Source: Serpula lacrymans var. lacrymans S7.9
Taxonomy: Eukaryota > Basidiomycota > Agaricomycetes > Boletales > Serpulaceae
Direction of reading: 5' to 3'
Length of the DNA stretch: 64,000 nucleotides
Assembly: GCF_000218685.1 (NCBI RefSeq)
Contig: NW_006763290.1
Span: 1,483,329 to 1,547,328, forward strand
The position numbers and the translations under genes were made by a program. Shown here in pieces: positions 45,519 through 56,164 of the stretch (position 1 is its first letter; each line of letters starts with the position of its first letter). The notes beneath the pieces are model-generated. The model did not search any database and was not told the origin of the DNA. It worked only from the letters and a program-made list of their open reading frames with translations.

Positions 45519-45776
45519 TGTGAATTGTATCTGTTACAAAGTGATACTAGGTAGTAATTTCAGCAAATATAGGAATATGTATGTATGTCTAAACTTACCT
45601 CAGTCTCTTGTACGAGGACTGAGGTATCCAGAAAGTGTGAATCAAGAATTTCTATAGTAGTTTAATGTCCGATAACTAAATAGGAAAATGGCCCTCAGCC
45701 ACCACTTCCAGTGGTGGTAGAGAGCGATAGTGCGTGAGGCTCAAACCTTATTAACTGGGACAGACATGCGACAACA
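45519..45776 (-). repeat. 3' LTR of the copia element (258 bp)
   Basis: In plus orientation it starts TGTGAATTGTATCTGTTACA and ends CAGACATGCGACAACA. It matches 50421-50733 closely apart from a 55-bp block present only there. On the minus strand it begins TGTTGTCGCATG. The purine tract AAGGGGAG lies next to it at about 45777-45785 (minus strand). The target duplication gtatc is at 45514-45518. Confidence 0.93.
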
Positions 45777-45788
45777 CTCCCCTTGAGC

Positions 45789-47600
45789 CTAGCGCACTCC
45801 CAGCATCCCAGTGAACTTTGATAATTTCACTCTGGGCAACACCTTCGTCATCAAATTGGCCGGCATTTCATCAGTGGGGCAGTATAGGACAATGGTTTGG
45901 CCTTTCTCAACAGTGTCGTGGATGTAGTGATGACAAATCTCAATGTGCTTCGTTCGAGCGTGGAATATATTGTTTTTGGTGAGTGCTATTGTTCCTTGAT
46001 TGTCCGTATATACTGGTGTCAGGCCTTCAGGAGCACTTCCAGAGATGTCAGTCATGAATCCTCTTAGCTAGACGGTTTCCTTAGTGGTGTTGATGAGTCC
46101 AACATATTCAGCTTCGGTGCTGGATAACGCTACAATCAATTGCTTCTTAGAGCTCCAGGATACAGCCCTACCATATGCATCAAATGTATATCCTGAGGAG
46201 TGGCGATGGGGCTGCGATCCCCAATCACTATCTGTGTGGCCAATTATACTTTTGTTTTGTCCGCCGAGTGTAAGTCCCATCGCTTTTGTCCCTTTTAGAT
46301 ATCTAAATATCCTTTTGACGGCCTCCCAGTGATTCAAACCAGGGTTTTGTGCGAATTAGGAGGTTATTGCAACAGCGAAGGCTATATCCGGACATGTCCC
46401 CAAGGCCAGGTACATCAGTTTGCCGATGGCCATTCTATATTCTATATGGTATGTTTTTCACTGCGTTCTCTTCTTGGGCAGTTACAGGCGACTGATCATT
46501 TGATAGAGCTACGCCTGGTTCCATGGGGGTTGATACTGGCTTCGAGTTTTCCATGCCAAAGGATACTAACATGGAGTCAACATATGCCTCTTATTTCAGC
46601 GTTATCATTTTCTGTGGTCGGTTATGAATGATTTCAAATCCTAGGAGCCAATGTATGGGACCCATATCAGATATTTTGTATTCGGTACACAGGTGATTTT
46701 TGAAGTCGTTTACTTGCTTTAGTGAATCACTAGTCACGATCATGTTGTCAATAGATACCCCAACAGCCGCATGAGAGTCCTTGTCTCTTTTGACAAAGAC
46801 TGCATGGTCATATTCTGATTTCACAAAACCAGCTTTTATGAACATTTTTGTCAGCTTTCTGTACCAGCCTAGTCCCGCTTGTTTTAGGCCATATAGACCC
46901 TTTTGCATACCATCCCTTGCTGATTATCTTTCAGGTAGCCTGGTGGAGGTCTCATATAAATTTCTTCGTTGAGTTCCGCATTTAGGTACACGCTCTTTAT
47001 GTTAACTTGGTGGATTTCCCAATCTTTTACTGTGGCGTGGGCCAATATGATTCTATGGGATGCTAGTCTTGCAACTGCTGAGTAAGTCTCTTCATAGTCT
47101 ATTCCTTGTTTCTGCACATTCCCATTTGCAACCAGTCTGACTTTGTATTTGAGTATATTGCCATTGGCATCGCATTTGATCTTGGTAACGTAGTGACTGC
47201 GTATGATGTTTGCCCCTTTGGGTGGTTGTACCGGTTCCCGGGTGCGTAATTTCTCAAATTGGCTCATCTTATCACTTATTGCTTCAAGCCAGTGAATTCG
47301 GTCTGGGCCTTTCAGGGCCTCATGAATGGGTGGGGAATCAGTGGCTATTTCTGCTGATAGTGCGGCCATCAGGGGAGCAATATAATTGCTGTCGTCAGTG
47401 TCTTTCTTTTCTGATGTGATGGCTATGTTAGCCGTGTTATGTCCCTTGTGCAAATTCCTATAATATCCAGGTGGGTTTGTTTCCCACGGTGGGCGTGTAG
47501 ATGCTGTCTCGACCATGTTGACAACTTTTGGTATAGAGGGATGAAGGGGAAGGTCTGGTTCCTGGTTGTTTCTCTTCTCTGATGCTTCCTTTTCAGGTTT
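45789..47600 (-). pseudogene. pol: Copia pol, 3' part: reverse transcriptase and RNase H
   Basis: Starting just after the nested LTR, the frame has IHWLEAISDKMSQFEKLRT and VTKIKCDANGNILKYKVRLVA followed by GNVQKQGIDYEETYSAVARL, the RT start of copia elements. A frameshift at about 46905 precedes KGLYGLKQAGLGWYRKL. The active-site box reads VSIDNMIVTSDS (about 46728-46760), where copia normally has YVDDM, so the second catalytic Asp is Asn. TAA follows at about 46591 in place of Gln. Further on are MAIGKLMYLALGTCPDIA, NHWEAVKRIFRYLKGT, SSTEAEYVGL, VYTDNQGTIALTKN and HTKHIEICHHYIHD-like RNase H motifs, ending LMTKVLPRVK. A TAG replaces Trp near 46069. Confidence 0.92.
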
Positions 47601-48017
47601 TGTTACAATACACAATTTTTGGACCTTTAATTTTCATTCTCCTCTTCAACTTTCTTTTGTAGTTTTTACACACTGTGCCATGCGGCACTTTCCATCTTTG
47701 TTCAAAACTCCACCTTTTTGCGCTGCACTGCCTTTGCCTTATTTTTAGCTACAAAGTCTCTCACGCAGTGGAGCTGGTTACACAGGCTATGCCCCATGAC
47801 GTCGTCAGCCACTGCCTCCGTCAACTGTATAGTACATATGTACAAAAAACACTGTAGTAGTATATAAACCTCAATAGATCCAGGAGACTCCTCAGCGAGT
47901 CCTCCTGTTGTTTACCCACAACTAACTCAATCCTATCTTAAGGGGTAACCACTCCCTCTCATTACTCTTTTGCTTGTCTGAGTTGTGCGCCAGAGTAACT
48001 AACTCTTGGTTGTTACA
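47601..48017 (+). repeat. Solo gypsy LTR (417 bp) nested in the copia pol gene
   Basis: Starts TGTTACAATACACAATTTTT and ends CTTGGTTGTTACA, matching the gypsy LTR at 14687 along its length. The 5-bp target duplication ggttt is at 47596-47600 and 48018-48022. The copia protein sequence on both sides is continuous once the LTR is left out. A TATATAAACC box lies near 47860. Confidence 0.95.
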
Positions 48018-50416
48018 GGTTTGGCATTGTTCTTGACAATTTGGGGCGAGTTCTTCAGGTTGGGTGTCAAAACCTGGTACAACTCCCCCTCGTTCTCAGC
48101 ATTGTCTGGTAGGGGTTTTCTTATAAAAGTGATGTTTTGTTCTACACTGACCTTACACTTTTCAGGCCAGTATATATGGTACCCTTTGCTCTCAAGGTCA
48201 TAGCCAAGGAATCTGGTGGCTCCAGCTTTGGAGCCCAATTTGTCTGATTCTTCTAACCGTACATAAACAATGGCTCCAAATTTGTGAAGGTTCAATAAAT
48301 TGGGCTTGTTGCCATGGGCGACTTTGTGCGGGGTTTTGTCTTTCAGAGCACGGGTAGGTGATCGGTTTTGTAATCAATTAGCGTGTCTGACGGCTTTGCC
48401 CCATAGGTACTCCGGGAGTTTAGCTTGAATTAGCATTGCTCTGACATGTTCAACAATTGTTCTGTTGAGACGTTTGGAGACTCTGTTCTGTTGTGGGAAG
48501 TCATGAACTGTGAGTTCTCATTCAGTTCCCTGCTTCTTCAGGTGAGCTTTGAATTCGTCACTGAGGAACTCCCCCCCTCAGTCTGATCTCAATTTTTTAA
48601 TTTTAGTGCCGTCTATTTGTGTCGCTAGCCAGGCCTCAAAACATATGTAGTGTTTTAGAGCTTCGCCTTTGGTTGCCAATAGGCGAATGTGGCTTTCCCT
48701 GAAATTGTCAGTAAGTGTGAGCATGTATCTCTTCCCACTTATGTCTTGTACTGATGCTGGGCCCCACAGGTCGGTGTGGATTCATTCACCGTATTCAGTC
48801 AAACAGTTATGTGATTTGTTAGGGAAGGGTTTTCAATCTGCCTTGGCTCTCACACATGCATCACAGAAGTGTTCTTCTGACATTTCATCAATTTCTATGC
48901 CTTTAACCATGTTTGATGTTATCAGGTATCTGGCCAATTTGGTCACTACATGACCTAAGCAAGGATGGAGTTGATCTATAGTCATTTTTGTTGCTGTATT
49001 GGCATGGTGATCTTTTGATGGGAGGTCTTCTGTAATTTGGTATAATCCTGCTTTCACAGGTATCTTTGCTATAGGACGGTGGTTCGGCCCTGGGGATAGG
49101 ATCCGACAGAAGCAATTTTCTATATGTATTGCATATCCCGCCTTATTCATTTGACTGGCTAATATTAGGATCTTTGACATTTGTGGGACATATAACACGT
49201 CTTTTAGTGTTGTTGTTGTTCATTTGGATCTGTTTGGCAGTCTTAGCATTATGTTACCTTGTCCAGTCACATATAGCGGGGGTCTGCCTGCAGTGCAAAT
49301 TGGTTCCGGACTAATATCTCTATAGTCCGTGAATAGATTGCAATGCGGACAAAAATGCCTACTAGCCCCATAGTCTACTATGGTGCTAAATGGTCTGCAA
49401 GCCCATGTCTCATCCTTATCAATTGAGGTTTGAGCTTTGTTTGCAGATACAGAAAAAGTGTATATTTTGTCGTCTGACAATTCTACGGTTGCTGCTACGG
49501 TGGCTGTTTCTTTCTTTTTGGTAGGTTTTTTAGCCTTTTCCTTGTCTTTTTTCTGATTACTGTTTTCCGTCTTTTCTTTCTTGGGTTTTTGGCAGTTTCA
49601 AGCAATATAGCCTATTTTGCCACAGTTATAGCAGGTAGGGCCTTTCTTTTTATGTTTCTTTTTGGCCGTTAATGCTGATTCTCCCTCTCATTTCTTTTCA
49701 GTGTTTTTGACAACTTTTTGGTGATCCACCTCATCTATAAGGTGGCCAATTATGTTTTTGGGAGAGAGGGTGTTCCAAGAAATTTGAGCAGCGGTTATCA
49801 TAGATGTGAGGACAGGGCGGTATGGTTCTGGTAGCGACAATAGGATCATAGCCGAGAAGTCTCAGTCGTCTACCAAAGCGCCTATGCCTGCCAGTTTGGC
49901 CCTCAATTTTATCATTTCACCAAAGAGGGTCCTGATATCAGTTTTGTCGGTGCATCATAAGTCTTGGAGTTGTCAACACATGTCCACTTGAACAATTTTG
50001 CTTTTGTGCTCATAATACCAACAGAGTTCTTCCCACATTCCTGCAGAAGTATCTGCTTTCCTGCTTGCTTGTATTCTGGAAAGCATCATGTCTGATATAG
50101 ATGCAACCATTTGTTGCATCACTATGGTGTGCTTTTGGATGTGAGAATTGACTTTCATCTTGTACTCCTCAATGTTGTCTTTGTCAGCCAGTGATCTGTC
50201 GGGTTTTACAGGTGCTCCATCAGTATTGAGCTTAAGTGGTCTTGGGGGTCTGGCTGTACCACTAAGGTATCTTGTTAAGCCATGAGCTGCCACGCTGGCT
50301 AGCATTCTAGTCTTGTAGGCTTCCAAGTTACTGCTGTTGTCTTTTAGTTTCAGGACACTTGCTGTGGTGACACCTCTGGCGGCTGGTGTTACTTCCAAAG
50401 GGTTTGTAGGACTCAT
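48018..50416 (-). pseudogene. gag-pol: Copia gag, protease and integrase, broken
   Basis: The gag ATG at 50414-50416 lies inside the primer binding site. Gag reads LEAYKTRMLASVAAHGLTRY and MWEELCWYYEHKSK, then is cut by TGA codons. A CCHC knuckle follows (CYNCGKIGYIA, TGA, NC; about 49590-49640). The protease region has STIVDYGASRHFCPH (about 49355-49395; DYGA replaces the usual DSGA). The pre-integrase domain has H..H..CDAC (about 48850-48965), and integrase has IHTDLWGPA after a TGA, LRSD, TGA, GGEF and VEHVRAMLIQAKLPEYLWGKA. Most stops are TGA, at positions where Arg (CGA) or Trp (TGG) fits. The last part before the nested LTR is RFLGYDLESKGYHIYW and a linker. Confidence 0.9.
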
Positions 50417-50420
50417 AACC
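50409..50420 (-). promoter_or_regulatory. Primer binding site of the copia element (half-tRNA type)
   Basis: GGTTATGAGTCC on the minus strand directly follows the 5' LTR. With one T in place of C it is complementary to the anticodon-loop region of initiator tRNA-Met (GGGCTCATAACC), as in copia-type elements primed by a 5' half of tRNA-iMet. The gag start codon overlaps it. Confidence 0.75.
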
Positions 50421-50733
50421 TGTTAATTGTATCTGTTACAAAGTGATACTCAGTTTCTTGTACAAGGACTCTATATTCAGCTATTACCTGTTACAAAGTG
50501 ATACTAGGTAGTAGCTTCAGCAACTATAGGAATATGTATGTATGTTTAAACTTACATCAGTCTCTTGTATGAGGACTGAGGTATCCAGAAAGTGTGAATC
50601 AAGAATTTCTATAGTAGTTTAATGTCCAATAACTAAATAGGGAAGTGGCTCTTGGCCACCACTTCTAGTGGTGGTAGAGAGCGATAGTGCGTGAGGCTCA
50701 AACCTTATTAACTTGGACAGATATGCAACAACA
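50421..50733 (-). repeat. 5' LTR of the copia element (313 bp)
   Basis: Matches 45519-45776 apart from 55 extra bp at about 50451-50505, which lie between two direct copies of CTGTTACAAAGTGATACT and partly repeat a later LTR segment (CTTGTACAAGGACT). The target duplication gtatc follows at 50734-50738. Confidence 0.93.
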
Positions 50734-50738
50734 GTATC

Positions 50739-51957
50739 TACAGTGGTAAGTACAAAAATTTATATGTAATCCTCTGCTAAAGCTTCTTGTTCTTGTTCTG
50801 ACTTTTTCTTTCCTCACTGGCAAAACAGTATAAAGTCCTCTGTGCCAATATTGATGTATGTACCATTGGTTTTGACAGGTTATTCAAGAAGGCATATAAA
50901 TGATGTTGGGGGCAGGATAGCAAACTGGTTAGTCTGAAATGTGGCTGTCACCTCAGGAATAGAAGAAAACTGTGAGCAAAAATGTTGCTGATATACTTGC
51001 ACAGTTATATATGAGACATCAGATATGTTTTGGACAATTTTTACTAATGTATGTCTTGCATTTTTGCGAGTGGTTTTTTGAGCTAAGAGATAGGACTAGT
51101 GTGTATTAGCAGATAATAATGGAGACTAGATATGACTGGCAAGCACCTTTCCCAAGCATGAAACTGCATTGAGTATATATGATACTGAAATCATTGAGTT
51201 GCAAAGGCTGAATTGGGCTGATATGAGCTCCTAAAAAAACTGACAAGCATGGAGTATTTGCAGCTTGAAAGACATTCTTTCTCTGAGTTGATGCCTAAAA
51301 AAATGACATGAATTGATCCCTGTGAAAACCTGCTTGCCATGTACCAAGTAAAAACAACTCACCTTGAATGCAAGTTGCTCTGCATGCAATGTGGCATTCA
51401 CACTATTGCCACTTGGTTGATTTTGAATGCCTGTTAATGTTTGGGTTGAAGTTGAAGTCCATCATGCCGCATGCTCATAACCAGAACCAATTGCATGGTC
51501 TTGTTGCCCATCTGACATAGATTGGAATTCTTATATCAGCTCGGTACAGATCTTTTTGTTTTTTTTCAGCCACACCATTTTTGTCTAGGAGGCCTTTGGA
51601 CTCAGAGGTCATAGTGGTATCATCAGTGTGTAGACCTGAGACTCTTGTATGCACACCTAGTTATGCTTGGTGGGTCTCATGTCACAACAGGTCTTGACTA
51701 GCTCCTGCAGGTTCAGTTCTTGTGCATCCAATAATTCTCCCTTTCCACATGGTTTACATGATTCATTGGGGGCCTGAACAGGCAGGATTGTTGAACAAAT
51801 TTGTATAGTTCTGTAAATGACTCAGCTTTCCTCTGCATATATTTCTTCCATGTCTTCATTGTGTTCTCTTTATTCTATAAAACTTAACCTAAAGCACAAC
51901 AAAATAAAAAAATGAGGAATAAGTGGATTAAAGTGAGTATTGGTGGTTTGCTTACAC
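50739..51957. other. Unassigned stretch between copia and the ULP1-linked element
   Basis: No gene supported; scattered short pieces without recognisable motifs. It may be decayed 3' sequence of the neighbouring minus-strand element. Confidence 0.3.
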
Positions 51958-54900
51958 TCAAGACATGTTATTAATATTGAGGGCTAGTGATGTAAAGGTG
52001 AGGTTTGTAAGCTTTTCTTGCTTTGCTTTATTTTTGCCCAGTTGAGCTGAGAATGGTGAAACTCTGTGCTTGATGAGGTCTTGAATTAATTGTGCCTCAC
52101 AATTGTCCAGATTTTCAGGCTCTGCATCCAAGTCATCATCAAATTCAGGATCTGAATCACCCTCTGGGTTTAAGTTGACAGTGGAGCCATCTTTATGTTG
52201 TATACCCATCTCCTTCAGAGGGTTTTTGAACCAAGAATGAATCCTTGGTAGCCAATAATGGTTTTCATGTGAAATAGCTTGACGCAGTTAGACAGGATTC
52301 AGTCCAATTAATGCAACAAGACTATCGCATTCCTCTGCAGCTTCACTTGCAGCCTATTGAATTGGGTATCCTGATAAGGTAAGTCTAAACCTTGTGCATC
52401 AAAATATGTGTGGTTGTATCCTTGAGCTCTTCCTTTAAAATCAAGGGATATTTGGTGAGGACTGCTTCATAAAGTTTGACACACAGTTTAGCAATCATAT
52501 ATTGGAGATCAAGCATGGTAAAATCCTTAACAATTTTCTGGGCTTCTCCAAAAACATGTTCACATGTTTTGGCTGAGTGCAACCATGGAATTGGGGGGTA
52601 GTTGTTTGCAGTGTGGTCCCGGTATACAAGAAAAAGGCTGATGAGCCCATTAATGACAATTTGACCTATACTGGTCACCTCTTGAGATAAAAAATATTGG
52701 CTCATAGGATATTTGCACTGTTCCAGGTATGTGTGCCAGTTTAATGGGTACAATATGGGGAATGGCCTGATTCTGGTACACATCTATGAGCTTGCCAAAA
52801 ACAAACATGTATATGATTTTGGAAAGACACTCTGGGTAAACACTAGTGAGATATTCAAGAGTAGCAGAGGAAAATAATCTTGCAGCTGCATCATTGACTT
52901 GTTGGTCAGGTTTTTCTATGTCCTGGTGACATAGTGGGCTTTGTTCTTCAAATGCATTGTTGTCATGAAAATGCTGATAAAGTGGGACATGATTTCCAAG
53001 GGGGAATACTCGTGGAGAGCTGAAGATATGATTACAAAAAGTCTTCAAAGCATATTTGGAATCTTGGACTATAACTTGTGCTTGTCCTCAAAGAAAAAGG
53101 GATTTAGATTTTGAGATCAAGGTTGCTGGCCATGGAGAACTGATTGTGAATGTTATATGTTACTGTAGGATTGCTTTCTTGCACAAGAAGACATTGAACT
53201 GAACATTCCCTTCTGTGCAATCAGCAGCAAATATATGACTTTGATCCCAAGATTTAGAAGTCCATCTAAAATCATGCAGGAAAAAACAAGAAGCTTTTTA
53301 GCGTTCAAATTGTCAGGAACAGCTAAAGCTGCAACAATTATTGGGGCCACCTTTGGTAATAGCACTTGTAGACAAAATAGTCATACCTACATGCTATTAT
53401 GATAAATGTATTGTACAGGAGGTTTTATTTATTTTGTACCTTTGTTGCCTTTTCTAATGATTGGCTTAATATTATCTCCCTTAGCCCATTCGGATCCACA
53501 ATGTGTAAAGGGTGTTTTCCGCATCCCAGTATAAATGCCAACACGCAAAGAGCTTTGTCTCATTATAGCTCAATGTAGTTGGTCCATCGTAGCTTAAGGT
53601 AGCAAGGTGTTTACTTGCGAGTTGAAATGTTTACTCATGTATGGTTGTGGGAAGTTGAGGCTGTTGTGATCATTTCATGATGTAGCTTTGCATGGTTCAT
53701 GCTGGTAAATGTTTTGAGAAGAATTGTTAGGCTTGAGGGCTATAGATGCCAAGAATATGAAAGAATTCATTGAAGGCAGGAGAATACTCGAAGTTTTGCA
53801 TTTCTACTCCTCTTTCCTCATGTGAAAGCCTGCTCATTGTTGCTTCTATTAGCCCATTAAAAATGCCAAGCCCCTTATGTTTTCCACTTAGAACCCCAAC
53901 TGCATACTTCACACATGGGGTATTCATTGCATCCTATGGTACTTAAATACAGTATTAAGACAGAACAAGATGTATACAGAGAAAATAACATACTGATGTC
54001 TCTATAATTTCTTTCAAGCCCAAGAAGCACACATATAGTTTTCCCAGAATGGGATTCCAGCACGAATAATTTTCATGGCAATAATTTACATCTTCTAGTT
54101 GCTTGCACTTGGTGGCTTGCCTGAAGCCATGGTCAAAAAGCAGAGTAGTGCATTGGTGACAGGAAATTTTGAGTCTATTTGTGGTACCATTACTACAAGC
54201 GATAAAATGTTGGCATTGAGTTGAAAATATCCTTTTGTTTTGGTGATCATTCTTCCAAGTGTGCTTGTGGTATTGAGTGTCTCAAACTTCTTTCTTGTGT
54301 TTGCCTGTGAGTTTGCTGAACACTTTCCCAAAACGCTCATCTGAAGTAATTGTGATTGATCTAACACCACCACCTATAAAGCCAGTTCAACACAAGGATA
54401 CTGTTACTGGATAGTGGGTGCCTGCTGAGATAAGGCGAGATTAATGATTGGTGTCCATGAGAATTTCTCACTCCAGCAATCAACTGTAAAGTTTCCTGCC
54501 ACAGCTGTATGCTTTTGACAGCCATTATTTATGGGGGTGGTGAATCTTGTAACATTGTATGCATATTTTGCCATGATGTTTTGCAATCACAGCAAACATA
54601 ACCAACTTTTGTCACACCCAAAATCAATGAAAATGTCTGAAAGTAGTTAAAATGTTTCATTGCATTTTGGACCTACAAGACTTTATCAGAATAATGTATT
54701 TTTGTTAACATATTTTTACATATCCACACAAAATATAGTATTAATGGAAATATGTCAACAAAAAGACACCATTTTGTAGGTCCAAAATGCAGTTAAATAT
54801 TTTACCTACTTTCAGACTTTTTCATCAATTATGAGTGTAACAAAAGTTGTTTATGCTTGCTGTGAATGAACCAAGTGATGAACCTCTCTACAGTCTTTAT

Positions 54901-55180
54901 AATAAAATCCTGCACTTTGGTCCCTTTCAAGGATTTTGTTTTTTCACCAGCCGGCTCATACCTGGGCTTGAGCTTTCAATCTTGTCCTTTGTATCCAAAA
55001 ATTGATAAGGCTTCTTCACAGCCTTATTGTCCAAGTGTGAGTCATTCAAGACAAATTTTGCTTGACTCCAGGATTATTTTCTTGCATTGTGACTATCCTT
55101 TTTCACTAGCCATCTTTGAAGGGTGCTATGTAGTGGCTTTCTGAACCCTTCTGCGTCAGTTTGAGCCTTGTTTTCCATGC
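51958..55180 (-). pseudogene. Large transposase-like protein of an unnamed basidiomycete family, decayed
   Basis: Read from 55180 downwards: KFVLNDSHLDNKAVKKPYQF and VQDFIIKTVERFITWF, then the MITE (54588-54864), then LQNIMAKYAYNVTRFTTPI, VRSITITSDERFGKVFSKLT (about 54310-54370), HTWKNDHQNKRIFS and CHQCTTLLFDHGF. Next come GVLSGKHKGLGIFNGLIEAT and MQNFEYSPAFNEFFHILGIY (about 53740-53890), ATLSYDGPTTLSYNETKLFA with WDAEN (about 53530-53625), PNSCSFSC-type remnants, ILDGLLNLGIKVI, then FPLGNHVPLYQHF and PWLHSAKTCEHVFGEAQKIV (about 52520-52580), ending with an acidic tail at 51958-52209. I recognise the order from repeated proteins of mushroom genomes but know no established name. The alternation of nucleic-acid-enzyme-like acid motifs and high copy suggest a transposase. 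Stops and frame changes are frequent. Confidence 0.6.
54588..54864. mobile_element. MITE-like palindromic element, copy 2 (277 bp)
   Basis: Same element as 3265-3542: ends CACAGCAAACATAACC and TATGCTTGCTGTG, with arms pairing over about 100 bp. The 3-bp duplication AAT lies at 54585-54587 and 54865-54867. Similarity to copy 1 is above 90 percent by eye. It interrupts the coding sequence of the minus-strand transposase-like gene. Confidence 0.9.
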
Positions 55181-55489
55181 TGATATGACTTTCCAGTAAC
55201 TCATCATTTTGGAGCTGCAAGCTGTTATTTTGGTGAGGCATTATAGTCACAAATAGTGCCTGCTATGCCTTCATCAGGACATGGCATGCAGCTGAATGGT
55301 TGCTTTATAGCATTTGGATGTTCATTTAGGATGAAGCCTAACAAGTGTGCAGATAATGTTGTGTCAGCAGCTTTGATACATAGAACTTCAGCTATGCCAC
55401 TCCAAGTGTCCTATGGAGTACAATAAATAATGGTATGAAGTCTTTATGTCTATACCTACCTTATCAATGTGTCTTTATACTAGTGCACA

Positions 55490-55985
55490 AAACTATTCAA
55501 TTTGCTCATTTGACCGGCTATCCTCATGCCATAACTTGACACCAAATACTGGATGAGAAATGGTGTTGGCAGTGCATATACCACATGAATAGCCATCTTC
55601 TTGCTGCCCATGCCACAGAATATTCTTCAAGTCCACAAAACACTGCCCAAAGCAAGTACTGGCCCATTTTTGCACAAAACGGATGAATTTTTTTGGAGCT
55701 AGCATTTTTCCTGCCAGTGAGTCACCTATACAGTCCAGTAGTAAGTAGTTGGCTTTTAGAAAGGATAACTCATAAGTAACCGTAACCAATGGATTTCCTG
55801 CTTACATCAATAAACATGACAATCCAGTGATTCTCATTAGTGAACACTGGAAAGTAAAAACAGCAAGATGGTGTATCTCTCATATGCATCTTATAATGTT
55901 TCAACACAGCTGTATATTTGGTTTTCATAGCCTGGTCATTCCACCTGTTGCGTTGATTGCTCTTGCAAAAGATGTGCTTCCAATG
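55490..55985 (-). pseudogene. ULP1-type (C48) cysteine protease domain, probably part of the same element
   Basis: C48 peptidases cleave SUMO-like proteins and are carried by several transposon groups. On the minus strand the segment reads FYFPVFTNENHWIVMFIDVS (catalytic His in NHW, about 55810-55860), a frame change, then LLLDCIGDSLAGKML (the DSL motif, about 55715-55750) and NILWHGQQEDGYSCGICTAN (Gln of the oxyanion hole and catalytic Cys in YSCG, about 55570-55620). All expected catalytic residues are still visible. It lies 5' of the transposase-like protein on the same strand and may have formed one polyprotein with it. The frameshift near 55785 shows it is not functional. Confidence 0.82.
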
Positions 55986-56119
55986 ATAGATGGTGATGAC
56001 TCAGATGTGTCCAAGATGTAGTAGGTCAGCTCCTCCATCATCATATCCATGATTTTATCATTTATCCAGTCGGTTCCAAGGAGCATAGTGAATAACTTTG
56101 TTGTAACACAGTTGGAATT

Positions 56120-56164
56120 AACAATGGCCGCTTCGGCAGAGACCGGGTTTATCCGGTTTTGTCA
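56120..56164 (-). repeat. 45-bp fragment of the second copia family LTR
   Basis: On the minus strand it reads TGACAAAACCGGATAAACCC and continues GGTCTCTGCCGAAGCGGCC, the first bases of the LTR at 62418. It ends exactly where gypsy RT coding similarity begins. Confidence 0.75.

Larger units (their letters stand above)
45519..50733 (-). mobile_element. Ty1/copia retrotransposon, full length, inactive, with nested solo LTR
   Basis: Two LTRs (45519-45776 and 50421-50733) flank gag, protease, integrase, RT and RNase H in copia order on the minus strand. The 5-bp target duplication gtatc stands at 45514-45518 and 50734-50738, so this is one insertion with both ends preserved. A gypsy solo LTR is nested at 47601-48017. 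Many C-to-T-type stops and a few small frameshifts make it inactive. It sits about 400 bp upstream of the SPF27 gene. Confidence 0.95.

Noticed and set aside
45276..45657. Host gene upstream of SPF27
   Set aside because: Frames on both strands are short, show no domain, and the plus-strand one runs into the copia LTR. A promoter region is more plausible.
48018..50416. Reassigned TGA codon, since most in-frame stops in the copia gag-pol are TGA
   Set aside because: TAA and TAG stops also occur in the same element (about 46591, 46365, 46069), other families show the same mixture, and the host gene SPF27 uses TGA as its real stop. Decay of CGA and TGG explains the bias.
51958..55985. TET/JBP dioxygenase associated with KDZ-type transposons
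   Set aside because: Such genes are known beside basidiomycete KDZ elements, so I looked for an HxD..H iron-binding pattern with typical spacing in all neighbouring frames and saw none that is convincing.
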